From contig JAKBFR010000021.1 of NCBI GenBank assembly GCA_021837545.1, positions 1 to 29,018 of the forward strand: a stretch of DNA of 29,018 nucleotides. Direction: 5' to 3'. The position numbers were made by a program, and so were the translations under genes. The notes under the pieces were generated by a model. The model saw only the letters and a program-made list of their open reading frames with translations, was not told where the DNA came from and ran no database searches. Below are positions 1 to 7,561 of this stretch, piece by piece. Origin of the DNA: Bacillota bacterium. Its GTDB lineage: Bacteria; Bacillota_A; Clostridia; Clostridiales; Clostridiaceae. Every line of letters begins with the position of its first letter. Position 1 is the stretch's first letter.

Positions 1-910
1 GTTACATAAATATCCTACTAATGAAATGAATGATATTAAAGATTTATATGCAAATTATGCAGGTGCAGAAAGTAAAAACATTATTGTAGGAAATGGATCA
101 GATGAAATGATAGAACTTGTTGTAAGCAATGTAATTACACAAGGAAAGAAAGCATTAAGCTTAGGACCTGATTTTGTAATGTATGATTTTTTTGTATCAA
201 GATTTGGTGGAGAACTTAAAACATATGATATAGGTAAATCAATGAATTTTAATGTACTAAAATTTATTGAGGTTGGAAAAAAGGAAAATGTAGATTTAAT
301 TCTTTTCTCAAATCCTAATAATCCTACTGGAATCGGAATAGATTTAGAAAGTATAATTACTATATTAGAGGCCTTTAAAGATACAACAATTCTTGTAGAT
401 GAAGCGTACTATGAATTTTATGGAAAATCCATGATTCCATATATAAATAAGTATAAAAATTTAATTGTAACAAGAACTCTTTCCAAAGCCTGGGGACTTG
501 CATCCTTAAGAGTTGGATTTCTAATAACGCATGAAGATAATATATGTGAATTATTAAATCATAAAATACCTTATACAGTATGCTCTTTTTCACAAAATTT
601 AGCTTCAATTGTTTTGAGGTATCCAGAAAATGTTCGAAATAATGCAAAGCAAATAATTGAACAAAGAGAAGTATTGTATGAAAACCTTAAAGAGGTTGAA
701 AAAAATGCAGCAATGAATATACAATTTTACCCATCTAAAGGGAATTTCATATATGGAAGAACAGCACATATACAAGCTCTTATAAAGGGTCTTGAAAATA
801 ATGGTATTATAATTAGAAATTTTGGTGATGATACTTTCAGAATTACGGTTGGATCACCTATGCAAAATAGAAAAGTAGTAGAGGGAATAAAGAAGATTTT
901 TTGTATATAG
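1..910 (+). CDS. hisC: Histidinol-phosphate aminotransferase (5' end outside window)
   Basis: PLP-dependent aminotransferase that converts imidazole-acetol phosphate plus glutamate to L-histidinol phosphate, a late step of histidine synthesis in the cytosol. The reading frame is open to the window edge: codons before the Met at 26 read LHKYPTNE, so the true start lies upstream and about 50-60 N-terminal residues are missing compared with the usual length near 350. Counting from that Met, SNPNNPTG is at about 95-102, VDEAYYEF at about 124-131, and the Schiff-base lysine sits in TLSKAWGL at about 154. The arginine-containing C-terminal FRITVG motif is present. HisB starts 29 bp downstream, in the same operon. 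The class I/II fold is certain; the HisC assignment relies on the motifs and on the his gene context. Confidence 0.95.
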   Translation, partial: LHKYPTNEMNDIKDLYANYAGAESKNIIVGNGSDEMIELVVSNVITQGKKALSLGPDFVMYDFFVSRFGGELKTYDIGKSMNFNVLKFIEVGKKENVDLILFSNPNNPTGIGIDLESIITILEAFKDTTILVDEAYYEFYGKSMIPYINKYKNLIVTRTLSKAWGLASLRVGFLITHEDNICELLNHKIPYTVCSFSQNLASIVLRYPENVRNNAKQIIEQREVLYENLKEVEKNAAMNIQFYPSKGNFIYGRTAHIQALIKGLENNGIIIRNFGDDTFRITVGSPMQNRKVVEGIKKIFCI

Positions 911-939
911 ATAGCAATTATAGATTTTAGGGGGTTAAT

Positions 940-1527
940 ATGTTAGATAGGTTTTCAAAAAAAGATAGAATAACGAAAGAAACTAGTATTAAATTAGAAA
1001 TAAATTTAGATGGAACTGGAAATAGTGAAATAAATACTGGAGTTGGATTTTTTGATCACATGCTAACTCTATTTGCATTTCACAGTAAAACTGATTTAAA
1101 AGTGTTAGCCAAAGGAGATCTGGAGGTATGTGACCATCATACGATAGAAGATATTGGAATAACACTTGGAGAAGCGTTTAAAGAAGCCTTAGGAGATAAA
1201 GTAGGTATAAATAGGTATGGAACATTTTATGTTCCTATGGACGAAACCTTAGCTTTAGTATCATTAGATATAAGTAATAGACCTTTTTTAGTTTTTGATT
1301 GTGATTTTAAAAGAGAAAAAGTTGGAGAAATGGCTACTGAAATGGTAGTTGAGTTTTTTAGGGCTTTTGCTTTTAATGCTGGAATAACACTTCACTTAAA
1401 AGTTCTATATGGAGAAAATGATCATCATAAAATAGAAGCTTTATTTAAGGCCCTTGGAAGGGCTATTAAAGAAGCTAAATTTAGAAGTGATGAAAATGGA
1501 GTTCCATCAACTAAAGGAAAACTTTAA
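940..1527 (+). CDS. hisB: Imidazoleglycerol-phosphate dehydratase
   Basis: Dehydrates imidazole-glycerol phosphate to imidazole-acetol phosphate, the substrate of the HisC encoded just upstream. The 195-aa length fits a monofunctional HisB, with no phosphatase domain as in the enteric fusion. The two metal-binding histidine motifs are visible: FFDHM at about 37-41 followed by CDHHTIED at about 64-71, and the internal-repeat counterpart DHHKIEA near 162-168. The ATG at 940 follows a G-rich site (AGGGGGTT) with good spacing. It is followed after only 3 nt by an intergenic repeat element (1531-1746) that separates it from hisH. Confidence 0.97.
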   Translation: MLDRFSKKDRITKETSIKLEINLDGTGNSEINTGVGFFDHMLTLFAFHSKTDLKVLAKGDLEVCDHHTIEDIGITLGEAFKEALGDKVGINRYGTFYVPMDETLALVSLDISNRPFLVFDCDFKREKVGEMATEMVVEFFRAFAFNAGITLHLKVLYGENDHHKIEALFKALGRAIKEAKFRSDENGVPSTKGKL

Positions 1528-1530
1528 ATT

Positions 1531-1746
1531 AGTTAAGAATTAAGAGTTATAGGTAAATTAAAAAATATTTGATAATTATTATAATAAAAAGTTAACAATT
1601 TAAAGTTAGTAATAAGTGGAATAAGAAGTTGTAAAAAATATTGTAGAAATTCTGCAAGAAAAGTGAGAATCGAAATTTCACATTTCGTTTTTCGAACTTC
1701 CTCTGCAAGAGATTTCCTCATCAATTGTTAACTGTTAATTGAATTA
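1531..1746. repeat. Heptad-repeat intergenic element 1 (hisB/hisH)
   Basis: The insert begins right after the hisB stop and ends right before the hisH ribosome binding site. Its left end reads as 7-bp units AGTTAAG-AATTAAG-AGTTA. Its right end (about 1722-1746) reads TTAACTG-TTAATTG-AATTAAA, in the complementary sense. The two ends could pair as a long hairpin, like a MITE. The core of about 170 bp has no convincing gene. Related elements lie at 3112-3247, 4690-4811, 5914-5970 and 12925-12959. Confidence 0.6.
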
Positions 1747-1758
1747 AAGGGGTGTGAA

Positions 1759-2379
1759 ATGATAGTTATAATAGATTATGGAATGGGAAATTTAAGTAGT
1801 GTTAAGAATGCTCTTGATTTCCTTGGACTCGAAAGTAAAATCTCATATGATGAAGAAGATATAAGAAATGCTAAGGGATTAATATTGCCAGGAGTTGGAG
1901 CATTTCCTGATGCGATGGAGACTATAGAAAGATTGTCCTTAGATAAGATAATAAAAGAAGAAGTAGCTAAAGATAAGCCTCTTCTAGGAATATGCCTTGG
2001 TATGCAATTATTATTTGAAAATGGTTTTGAAGGACTTGAAAGAAAAGGACTTGGATTATTAAAAGGCAGTATTGTTAAGATGAAGGATGATAAAAAAAAT
2101 AATATTAAGATTCCTCACATTGGGTGGAATAATTTAATATATAACAAAAAAGATGAATTGTTTAATTCTATAGAAGAAGGTAAATTTGTTTATTATGTAC
2201 ATTCATATTTTGTACAAGGCTATAATGATGATGATTTGGTAGCTTATAGTGAATACGGGGAAAATAAGATTCCAGGTGTGGTTAGATGCAAAAATGTTAT
2301 GGGAGCTCAATTTCATCCTGAAAAGAGCGGAACTGTAGGTCTAGACATTTTGAAAAATTTTTGGGAGTTGATTAAATGA
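1759..2379 (+). CDS. hisH: Imidazole glycerol phosphate synthase, glutaminase subunit
   Basis: Class I glutamine amidotransferase subunit that hydrolyses glutamine and channels ammonia to HisF, together forming imidazole-glycerol phosphate and AICAR from PRFAR. The catalytic triad is visible: nucleophile Cys79 in GICLGMQ, and His186 and Glu188 in FHPEKS. The oxyanion-strand motif PGVGAF is at about 44-49. The length of 206 aa is normal. The start at 1759 follows AAAGGGGTG. Its TGA overlaps the ATG of hisA by 4 bp, so the two are translationally coupled. Confidence 0.97.
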   Translation: MIVIIDYGMGNLSSVKNALDFLGLESKISYDEEDIRNAKGLILPGVGAFPDAMETIERLSLDKIIKEEVAKDKPLLGICLGMQLLFENGFEGLERKGLGLLKGSIVKMKDDKKNNIKIPHIGWNNLIYNKKDELFNSIEEGKFVYYVHSYFVQGYNDDDLVAYSEYGENKIPGVVRCKNVMGAQFHPEKSGTVGLDILKNFWELIK

Positions 2380-3092
2380 TAATTTTACCAGCAATTGATA
2401 TAATTGATGGCAAACCAGTAAGGTTATATCAAGGGGATTATAACAAGAAAGAGATAGTTGCAGAGGATGTTTTTGAGACAGCAAAATCTTTTGAAGATAT
2501 GGGTGCAGAATATGTACATTTAGTAGATTTGGATGGAGCGAAGAGTGGAAGTAACCAAAATCATGAATTAGTAATAAAGATTGCTAAAATACTAAGAATT
2601 CCCGTAGAGCTAGGGGGAGGAATTCGTTCTTTTGAAACTATTAAATATCTATTAGATAATGGAGTATCAAGAGTGATTCTTGGAACTATAGCTATGGAAG
2701 ATGAGGAGTTATTAAAAAAATCAATAGATACATATGGAGAAAAAGTTGCAGTTGGAATAGATTGCAAGGAGGGTAAAGTATATGGAAGAGGCTGGTTAGC
2801 TGGAAGTGATTTAGATTACATAGATTTTGCGAAAAAGATGGAAAGTGTTGGAGTTAAGAACGTAATAGTAACTGATATAAGTAAAGATGGAACTTTAGAA
2901 GGGCCTAATGTTGAAATGCTTAGAAAGTTAAAAGAAACTGTTGATATAAATATTACTGCATCAGGTGGAATTTGTAATATAGATAATATTAAGGAATTAA
3001 TGGATATAGATTTATATGGAGCAATAACTGGCAAGGCAATATATGCGAAAACATTGTCTTTAGAGGAAGCAATAAAGATTTCAAGAGCGTAA
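2376..3092 (+). CDS. hisA: Phosphoribosylformimino-AICAR-phosphate isomerase
   Basis: A (beta/alpha)8-barrel isomerase converting ProFAR to PRFAR, the substrate of HisF-HisH. At 238 aa it has the expected length. The catalytic aspartates are Asp8 in LPAIDIIDG and Asp129 in VGIDCKEG; phosphate-binding loops are GGGIRS at about 80-85 and ASGG at about 195-198. It overlaps hisH by 4 bp. It is related to HisF, but the AIDIIDGKPVRL start and the VTDISKDGTL motif identify HisA. Confidence 0.97.
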   Translation: MIILPAIDIIDGKPVRLYQGDYNKKEIVAEDVFETAKSFEDMGAEYVHLVDLDGAKSGSNQNHELVIKIAKILRIPVELGGGIRSFETIKYLLDNGVSRVILGTIAMEDEELLKKSIDTYGEKVAVGIDCKEGKVYGRGWLAGSDLDYIDFAKKMESVGVKNVIVTDISKDGTLEGPNVEMLRKLKETVDINITASGGICNIDNIKELMDIDLYGAITGKAIYAKTLSLEEAIKISRA

Positions 3093-3111
3093 TGGAAAAT
3101 AAAAGTATTAG

Positions 3112-3247
3112 TTATCAATGTTCAAAGTTCAATTATCAATAAAAGAACAAATTTTTTTTAAATTGAAAAAAATTAGAGTTACAAAGTTGTATGTGGCTTA
3201 TTGTTTAGATTGATAATTGAGAATTGACAACTGAACATTGATAATTA
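3112..3247. repeat. Heptad-repeat intergenic element 2 (hisA/hisF)
   Basis: The left end (3112-3140) reads in 7-bp steps TTATCAA-TGTTCAA-AGTTCAA-TTATCAA. The right end (about 3210-3247) reads TTGATAA-TTGAGAA-TTGACAA-CTGAACA-TTGATAA. The ends are near-perfect reverse complements of each other, with a core of about 70 bp. The element ends immediately before the hisF ribosome binding site (AAAGGATG). It is probably a non-autonomous, transcribed hairpin-forming repeat; no coding capacity was seen. Confidence 0.65.
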
Positions 3248-3265
3248 TAGAAAGGATGCTAAGAT

Positions 3266-4027
3266 ATGCATACAAAAAGAATTATTCCTTGTCTTGATGT
3301 AAAAGAAGGAAGAGTTGTCAAGGGCATTAATTTTGAAGGATTAGTTGATGTTGGTGACCCTGTTGCGCTTGCAGAACATTATAATAAGCAAGGTGCAGAT
3401 GAATTGGTTTTTTTAGATATAACTGCAACTCATGAAGAACGAGGCATAATGGAGAAGGTTGTTAAAAGCGTTGCTGAAAAGATTTTTATTCCTTTTACTG
3501 TAGGTGGAGGACTAAGAACTTTAGAAGATATAAAGTCAATACTTAGAGCTGGCGCAGATAAAGTGAGTTTAAATTCAGCAGCAGTTAGAGATAAAAACCT
3601 TATAAAAGAAGGGGCATTTTATTTTGGTAACCAATGTATAGTATTAGCAGCAGATGCAAAGAAAAGAGCTGATAATACTGGCTGGAATGTAGTGATTAAC
3701 GGTGGAAGAATTGATACTGGAATGGATTTGTTAAAGTGGGTTGAAGAAGCAACCTCGCTTGGTGCTGGAGAAATTCTATTAACTTCTATGGATGCAGATG
3801 GAACTAAAAAGGGCTTTGATTTAGAATTAACTAAAGCTGTAAGTGATATAACCAATGTTCCTGTAATTGCATCAGGAGGATGTGGATGCTTAGAAGATTT
3901 TTATGATGTGTTTGAGAATAACATAGCAGATGCAGCTCTTGCAGCTTCACTTTTTCATTATGGAGAATTGACAGTTGACGAAGTTAAACAATATTTAAGT
4001 AATAAAAATATTCCTGTACGTCTTTAA
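3266..4027 (+). CDS. hisF: Imidazole glycerol phosphate synthase, cyclase subunit
   Basis: Cyclase half of imidazole-glycerol phosphate synthase; it uses ammonia delivered by HisH through the barrel. The 253-aa length is standard. Catalytic acids are Asp11 in [14 protein letters not shown] and Asp130 in LAADAKK. Phosphate-binding motifs GGGLRT (about 80-85) and ASGGCG (about 202-207) are present. The ATG at 3266 is preceded by AAAGGATG. It follows hisA after a repeat-bearing gap of about 170 bp and precedes a gap of 331 bp before hisI. Confidence 0.97.
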   Translation: MHTKRIIPCLDVKEGRVVKGINFEGLVDVGDPVALAEHYNKQGADELVFLDITATHEERGIMEKVVKSVAEKIFIPFTVGGGLRTLEDIKSILRAGADKVSLNSAAVRDKNLIKEGAFYFGNQCIVLAADAKKRADNTGWNVVINGGRIDTGMDLLKWVEEATSLGAGEILLTSMDADGTKKGFDLELTKAVSDITNVPVIASGGCGCLEDFYDVFENNIADAALAASLFHYGELTVDEVKQYLSNKNIPVRL

Positions 4028-4131
4028 ACAGTGAATTACAATGCCTAGGATATAAAAAATTAAAATTAAATTAGGTTGTTGAATAATTGAAATTTTTATA
4101 ATAAAATTCTCTAAACCCTCATTTTTGGCGC

Positions 4132-4197
4132 ATATTCTTCAGAATATATATGGTAATATTCTGAAGAATATATATTCTAATATTTTTCGGAATATTT
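4132..4197. promoter_or_regulatory. Cluster of short dyads in the hisF-hisI gap
   Basis: The 331-bp gap between hisF and hisI has no gene. It holds ATATTCTTCAGAATAT (4132-4147) and its exact reverse complement ATATTCTGAAGAATAT (4156-4171), each also a near-dyad by itself, followed by a third ATATTC...GAATATT arrangement to about 4197. These could be repeated operator half sites, or one RNA hairpin with a 16-bp stem and an 8-nt loop. No T tract follows, so a terminator is unlikely. No known regulator was recognised. The remainder of the gap is plain AT-rich DNA. Confidence 0.4.
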
Positions 4198-4358
4198 ATG
4201 GTAAACCATATTAAAATATGTTGTATTTAATTATATGTTTTAAGTAGTACTAATTTTATATTTATTTAACAAGCTAAATAAAATAATAAAAATACTTAAG
4301 TATTTACAGATAAAATACCGTTTTAGATAATATTGGAGATTTGGAAGGGGGAGTATAT

Positions 4359-4688
4359 ATGGAAATTTACGAAAGAGTAGATCAGGTTGATTTTGAAAAA
4401 TGTAATGGGTTAGTTCCTACTATAATTCAAGATTATGAAACTAAAGAAGTTTTGATGCTTGCATATATGTCAAAAGAAAGTTTGAGCAAGACATTAGAAG
4501 GAGATACTACTTGGTTTTATAGCAGAAGTAGAAATGAACTTTGGAATAAAGGGGCAACGTCTGGACATTTTCAATATATCAAAGAAATAAAAATAGACTG
4601 TGATAATGATACAATTTTAATACTTGTAGAGCAAACAGGAGCAGCGTGCCATACAGGTAATAAAAGTTGCTTTTATAGAGAATTATAA
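4359..4688 (+). CDS. hisI: Phosphoribosyl-AMP cyclohydrolase
   Basis: Zinc-dependent cyclohydrolase that opens the purine ring of PR-AMP, the third step of histidine synthesis. It is about 109 aa, a stand-alone HisI not fused to HisE. Visible motifs are [14 protein letters not shown], the [19 protein letters not shown] block, and the metal-binding cysteines in IDCDND, AACHTG and KSCFY. I chose the ATG at 4359 because GGGGGAG lies 5-11 nt before it; an in-frame TTG at 4341 would overlap that site. It lies between the long hisF gap and hisE, the usual clostridial order. Confidence 0.96.
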   Translation: MEIYERVDQVDFEKCNGLVPTIIQDYETKEVLMLAYMSKESLSKTLEGDTTWFYSRSRNELWNKGATSGHFQYIKEIKIDCDNDTILILVEQTGAACHTGNKSCFYREL

Positions 4689-4689
4689 T

Positions 4690-4811
4690 CAGTTAACAGT
4701 TAACAGTTAACAGTTAACAATGACAATTGGGAACAAATTTCTTGGAAAGTTAAAAAATATTATTTTAGAAATATCTAAGACATTTAAATCAAAACTGTTA
4801 ACTCTTAACTG
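4690..4811. repeat. Heptad-repeat intergenic element 3 (hisI/hisE)
   Basis: It starts 2 nt after the hisI stop with four exact tandem copies of CAGTTAA. It ends near 4811 with the complementary series AACTG-TTAACTC-TTAACTG, immediately before the hisE GGAGG site. The core is about 70 bp with no gene. Same architecture as the elements at 1531 and 3112, so the his operon carries three. Confidence 0.65.
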
Positions 4812-4834
4812 AATAAAATTGGAGGAATAAAAAA

Positions 4835-5161
4835 ATGAATGAAAATATAAGTGCTTTATATGATGTAATTTTAAAAAGAAAAACTGAAGGTGAAGAAGGT
4901 TCTTATACAAGGTACCTTTTTGAAAAAGGAACAGATAAAATATTAAAAAAAGTTGGAGAAGAGTGTACAGAAGTTATAATAAGCTGTAAAGAAGATAATA
5001 AGGAAGAACAAATCAATGAAATTTGTGATCTGACATATCATGTACTTGTTTTAATGGCTCAAATGGGAATTTCGGTTGAAGAAGTTTCGGAAGAACTTGA
5101 AAAGAGGAAAGATAAAATTAATAACTTTAAGGGTGAGAGAAAACCAGTAACAAATGTGTAG
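4835..5161 (+). CDS. hisE: Phosphoribosyl-ATP pyrophosphatase
   Basis: Hydrolyses phosphoribosyl-ATP to PR-AMP and pyrophosphate, the second step of histidine synthesis, feeding HisI encoded just upstream. The 108-aa protein has the all-alpha MazG-like HisE pattern: EGSYTRYLFEKGTDKILKKVGEE, then ECTEVIISCK and ICDLTYHVLVLM, with the acidic metal-binding residues in EE and EICD. The ATG at 4835 follows GGAGG at 7-11 nt. It is the last gene of the operon; a strong terminator follows. Confidence 0.95.
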   Translation: MNENISALYDVILKRKTEGEEGSYTRYLFEKGTDKILKKVGEECTEVIISCKEDNKEEQINEICDLTYHVLVLMAQMGISVEEVSEELEKRKDKINNFKGERKPVTNV

Positions 5162-5212
5162 ATAAATAAAAATTAAAGAATAAATTATGCTTTAAGCAAG
5201 TATATTCAAAGT

Positions 5213-5262
5213 ATAGGTATTGCGTATTATTTGATAGGAATAATACGCAATACCTATTTTTA
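5213..5262 (+). terminator. Intrinsic terminator of the his operon
   Basis: A perfect 19-bp inverted repeat (5213-5231 with 5239-5257) with a 7-nt loop, followed at once by TTTTTA. It lies 52 bp after hisE and plausibly ends the his transcript. Confidence 0.9.
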
Positions 5263-5389
5263 GATTATATTAAAAGGTAAATTTATATTGTTAATAAATA
5301 ATCAATAGTGATAATTATATAGTTAAACAAGTATTATCTGACTATATAAAAAGGATGGGAATAGATAGGAAATAATAAAGATAGAATAA

Positions 5390-5548
5390 ATTAATTATGA
5401 TGGAGTTGTTGTAGTAAGCAAAGATATAAATGATGTACTATTAAAAGCAAGATATGTTGAAGAAGTAGCTGGAGTTTATTATAGAATACTGATGTTAAAT
5501 AAATTTAAAGAACCTACAAGACCTACAATAGAAGGATTAATAGGATAA
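5390..5548 (+). pseudogene. Remnant of a class II aldolase / sugar-phosphate epimerase (C-terminus)
   Basis: The frame ending at TAA 5546-5548 reads NYDGVVVVSKDINDVLLKAR, then YVEEVAGVYYRILMLNKF and further to the stop. This matches the C-terminal part of class II aldolase/adducin family enzymes (L-fuculose-phosphate aldolase and ribulose-5-phosphate 4-epimerase type: GVVVVGKD...A...VEYVEEVA..Y). There is an in-frame stop at 5387-5389, no start codon or ribosome binding site, and the N-terminal two thirds with the zinc-binding histidines are absent. It is a decayed gene about 230 bp after the his operon. Confidence 0.7.
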
Positions 5549-5657
5549 TAAGGAAAATAATTTCAAATAAAATTTTATGTAAAACATGATATAATCACTA
5601 ATATAAAGATGTTATTTAAAATATGATTGTAAAATTTAAAATAGTATCTTTTGTTTT

Positions 5658-5723
5658 TACATTACTTATGAAATAATGTAAATATAAGAAAACTTGCAGA
5701 TTTAATTATACAGGTTTCCTTAT
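5658..5723. other. Two adjacent hairpins in the hisE-6058 gap
   Basis: TACATTA/TAATGTA (5658-5664 with 5674-5680) is directly followed by a 13-bp stem with one mismatch and one G-U pair (5684-5696 with 5711-5723). Neither has a good downstream T tract. They may be remains of the terminator of the decayed aldolase gene. The rest of the gap 5549-6057, apart from the heptad element at 5914, is featureless AT-rich DNA. Confidence 0.3.
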
Positions 5724-5913
5724 GTTTATTTAAGAGTGTGAATAAATGAACATGTTATTGTGTGGTTATAAAATTTAAAAGTATTATATTATAAATTCTA
5801 ATAGCATAGTTTTGTATATTTTGATTTTATAAGTATGAGTAGATAGGATATGTATAGATAAACAGGTACAAAGTTGTACTTATTCATAAATTAAATTGGT
5901 AATTTAAAAGTAC

Positions 5914-5970
5914 TAATTGTCAATGATCAATTTTCAATTATTGACCATTGAGCATTGATAATTAATAATT
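5914..5970. repeat. Heptad-repeat intergenic element 4 (short form)
   Basis: The left arm reads TTGTCAA-TGATCAA-TTTTCAA and the right arm TTATTGA-CCATTGA-GCATTGA-TAATTAA. It has the same 7-bp phasing and complementary ends as the his inserts, but almost no core, so the whole element is one imperfect hairpin. It lies about 85 bp upstream of the small Cys-rich gene. Confidence 0.55.
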
Positions 5971-6057
5971 AATCTCCAAGTATAAGTATGAGTTACAATG
6001 TGGGTGTCTATATTATAATAAATAAAAGTAAATAATATATGGATAGGAGAAAAAATA

Positions 6058-6252
6058 ATGATTAAGATTTATAAAGAAGAACTATTAAAAAATACTATTG
6101 ATTATGAAGGATACACAGAAAATATTTGCAAATTAACATTAGAAGAGTTGAAAGAAGAAGGATTGCTTCAATGTGGAGGATGCTGTTTGAAAGGCGAAAA
6201 AAATAAAAATAAGTGTAGTGGGTGTAAAGACAAGGGTAGTTGCAAAGAATAA
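6058..6252 (+). CDS. Small Cys-rich protein of unknown function
   Basis: A 64-aa protein whose ATG follows AGGAG with 7-nt spacing. The N-terminal half is charged and helical-looking (KEELLKN...LTLEELKEEGLL). The C-terminal half holds a cysteine cluster CGGCC-x8-CSGC-x5-C, with one more cysteine near residue 24, seven in all. The layout suggests metal binding, for example a zinc knuckle, but no family was recognised. It has no close neighbours: about 110 bp downstream the short element A region begins. A strong ribosome binding site and coding-like composition support it as a real gene. Confidence 0.6.
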   Translation: MIKIYKEELLKNTIDYEGYTENICKLTLEELKEEGLLQCGGCCLKGEKNKNKCSGCKDKGSCKE

Positions 6253-6403
6253 TATTATTGAGATAGAAATTTTATTTAATTATAAAATATAAAATAAATT
6301 GTAGATTTAAGGAAAAGAATAATATATAATAAATTTGTTTATTATAAAAATAAAGTGAGTGTTAGCTTCAGTTGAGTGTCATTAATAGTAATACAATTTT
6401 CTT

Positions 6404-6565
6404 CACCTGAAGTATAGAAAAACTTATACCCTCAGGGGGCACAATGTAACCTCAAGGGTAACAATGTCCAGGAACGTGCAGTGGTAATCTCCAAGTTAAG
6501 CAGAGAACCTAAATCTATGATTTGATTATGGTCGCTTACTTTTTGAGTACTTATTTGACTTTAGG
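6404..6565 (+). mobile_element. Short structured element, copy A (IS200/IS605-like, non-autonomous)
   Basis: This segment shares with copies B (17960) and C (20968, minus) the left module CTGAA-N10-ACTTATACCC (6407-6411, 6422-6431). With B it also shares AATGTCCAGGA (B: ATTGTCCAGGA) and a terminal hairpin of the TTACTT...AGTA type (6536-6550). It lacks the AACCC(C)TCA right end, so it is degraded or a different subtype. CTTCAG/CTGAAG (6367-6372 with 6407-6412) also pairs across its left flank. The rest of the 376-bp gap before the next gene shows no coding potential. A structured non-coding RNA or leader is the alternative. Confidence 0.45.
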
Positions 6566-6628
6566 AAGATGAGTTTCATAAATACGGAAGTGCTACGAAT
6601 GCTAGATATCGGATAAAATAAAAAAAAT

Positions 6629-7465
6629 TTGGGGGGGCCATCTTTGGGAAAGCCAAGTATTTTTAGTAGAGAATATGAAAAGAAAATGAAGAAAAGAAGA
6701 AGAAATGTTATGATAATTTCTTTAGCTATAGTATTAGCAATATCTGCACTAGTAATTAAAGTTGTGTGTAATCCTATAGATTACATGAATATTAAGCAAA
6801 ATATACAAGCGTGGATTGATAGCGATACTGCTAATATTTCAGAACAAACTGAAACAATAAAAGAAGAAACAACAAATCAAGAAGAAACTATAGATGAGAA
6901 TTCAGTAAAAGAAGAAGTCAAAAAGCCTTTAGAAGAATCAATTGATATTACTCTAGTCAGTGGGAATATTGCAAAAGCAATTTATGTAGATGATAATAAT
7001 GGTGGAAAAGCATTTAAAACTTTAAATACTACGGATATTGGCGTAAGTTTTAATATTAGTCCATCAGGCAAGCAAATGATTGTAACAGATACTAATTCAG
7101 TAATTACTTTATACAATGTAGATAGAACTACTAAAATAATATCTAAGGATCAATATATTTCTAGTAGTGGAGCAGTCTTTACAAAAGAAGCTGCAATGCA
7201 ATCAAATCCGCAATATTTATGGAACGTAAACCCAAAATTTATTAGTGAAGAAAAAATAATTTTCGCGAGCAATAGACCGTACTTTGGGAATGCAGTTCTT
7301 AATCAATATTTATGGATGACTGATATTCAAACTAATACAGATAAGGTATTCTGGGAATTAGTTGGAACCAATATAGATATTGGCGAAAAAGAAGAAAAAG
7401 GAATACGAATTACGATTGATGGCAAGATTTATTATATAGATGAAAATGGAAATTATGCTCAATAA
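6629..7465 (+). CDS. Membrane-anchored protein of unknown function
   Basis: About 278 aa if the TTG at 6629 is used. A TTG at 6644 has GGGGGGG at 6631-6637 ahead of it and is the better-spaced start; the first ATG is at 6686. An in-frame stop at 6614 rules out anything further upstream. A basic patch (KKMKKRRRN) precedes one membrane segment at about 28-46, so the protein is probably a type II membrane protein with its bulk outside. An acidic Glu/Thr-rich linker (about 70-105) leads to a region with beta-strand-like repeats (SFNISPSGKQMIVTD, IIFASNRPYFG, ITIDGKIYYID), which recalls a small beta-propeller or TolB-like fold, but no family could be named. It lies just upstream of the tig promoter; no signal for co-transcription was seen. 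Confidence 0.75.
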   Translation: MGGPSLGKPSIFSREYEKKMKKRRRNVMIISLAIVLAISALVIKVVCNPIDYMNIKQNIQAWIDSDTANISEQTETIKEETTNQEETIDENSVKEEVKKPLEESIDITLVSGNIAKAIYVDDNNGGKAFKTLNTTDIGVSFNISPSGKQMIVTDTNSVITLYNVDRTTKIISKDQYISSSGAVFTKEAAMQSNPQYLWNVNPKFISEEKIIFASNRPYFGNAVLNQYLWMTDIQTNTDKVFWELVGTNIDIGEKEEKGIRITIDGKIYYIDENGNYAQ

Positions 7466-7485
7466 ATATAATATTAATAAATTAT

Positions 7486-7515
7486 TTGATAAGATTTAGA
7501 GGTTTATGGTATAAT
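7486..7515 (+). promoter_or_regulatory. Probable sigma-A promoter of tig
   Basis: TTGATA (7486-7491), 18 bp, TATAAT (7510-7515), with TG two bases before the -10. It lies 46 bp before the tig start. Confidence 0.65.
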
Positions 7516-7561
7516 GACTTAGTTAAATTAAGATGAACACTATTTTAGGAGGAAAGAATAA

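Noticed and set aside
4690..4724. Tandem CAGTTAA repeats as a CRISPR-like or satellite array
   Set aside because: The units are 7 bp with no spacers and are paired with a complementary array 70 bp away, so they are the arm of an inverted-repeat element.
6404..6620. Element A as a known riboswitch, T-box, SRP RNA or group I intron
   Set aside because: I could not find the c-di-GMP, T-box, SRP or group I core motifs. The elements are also too short (120-160 nt) for an IStron intron.
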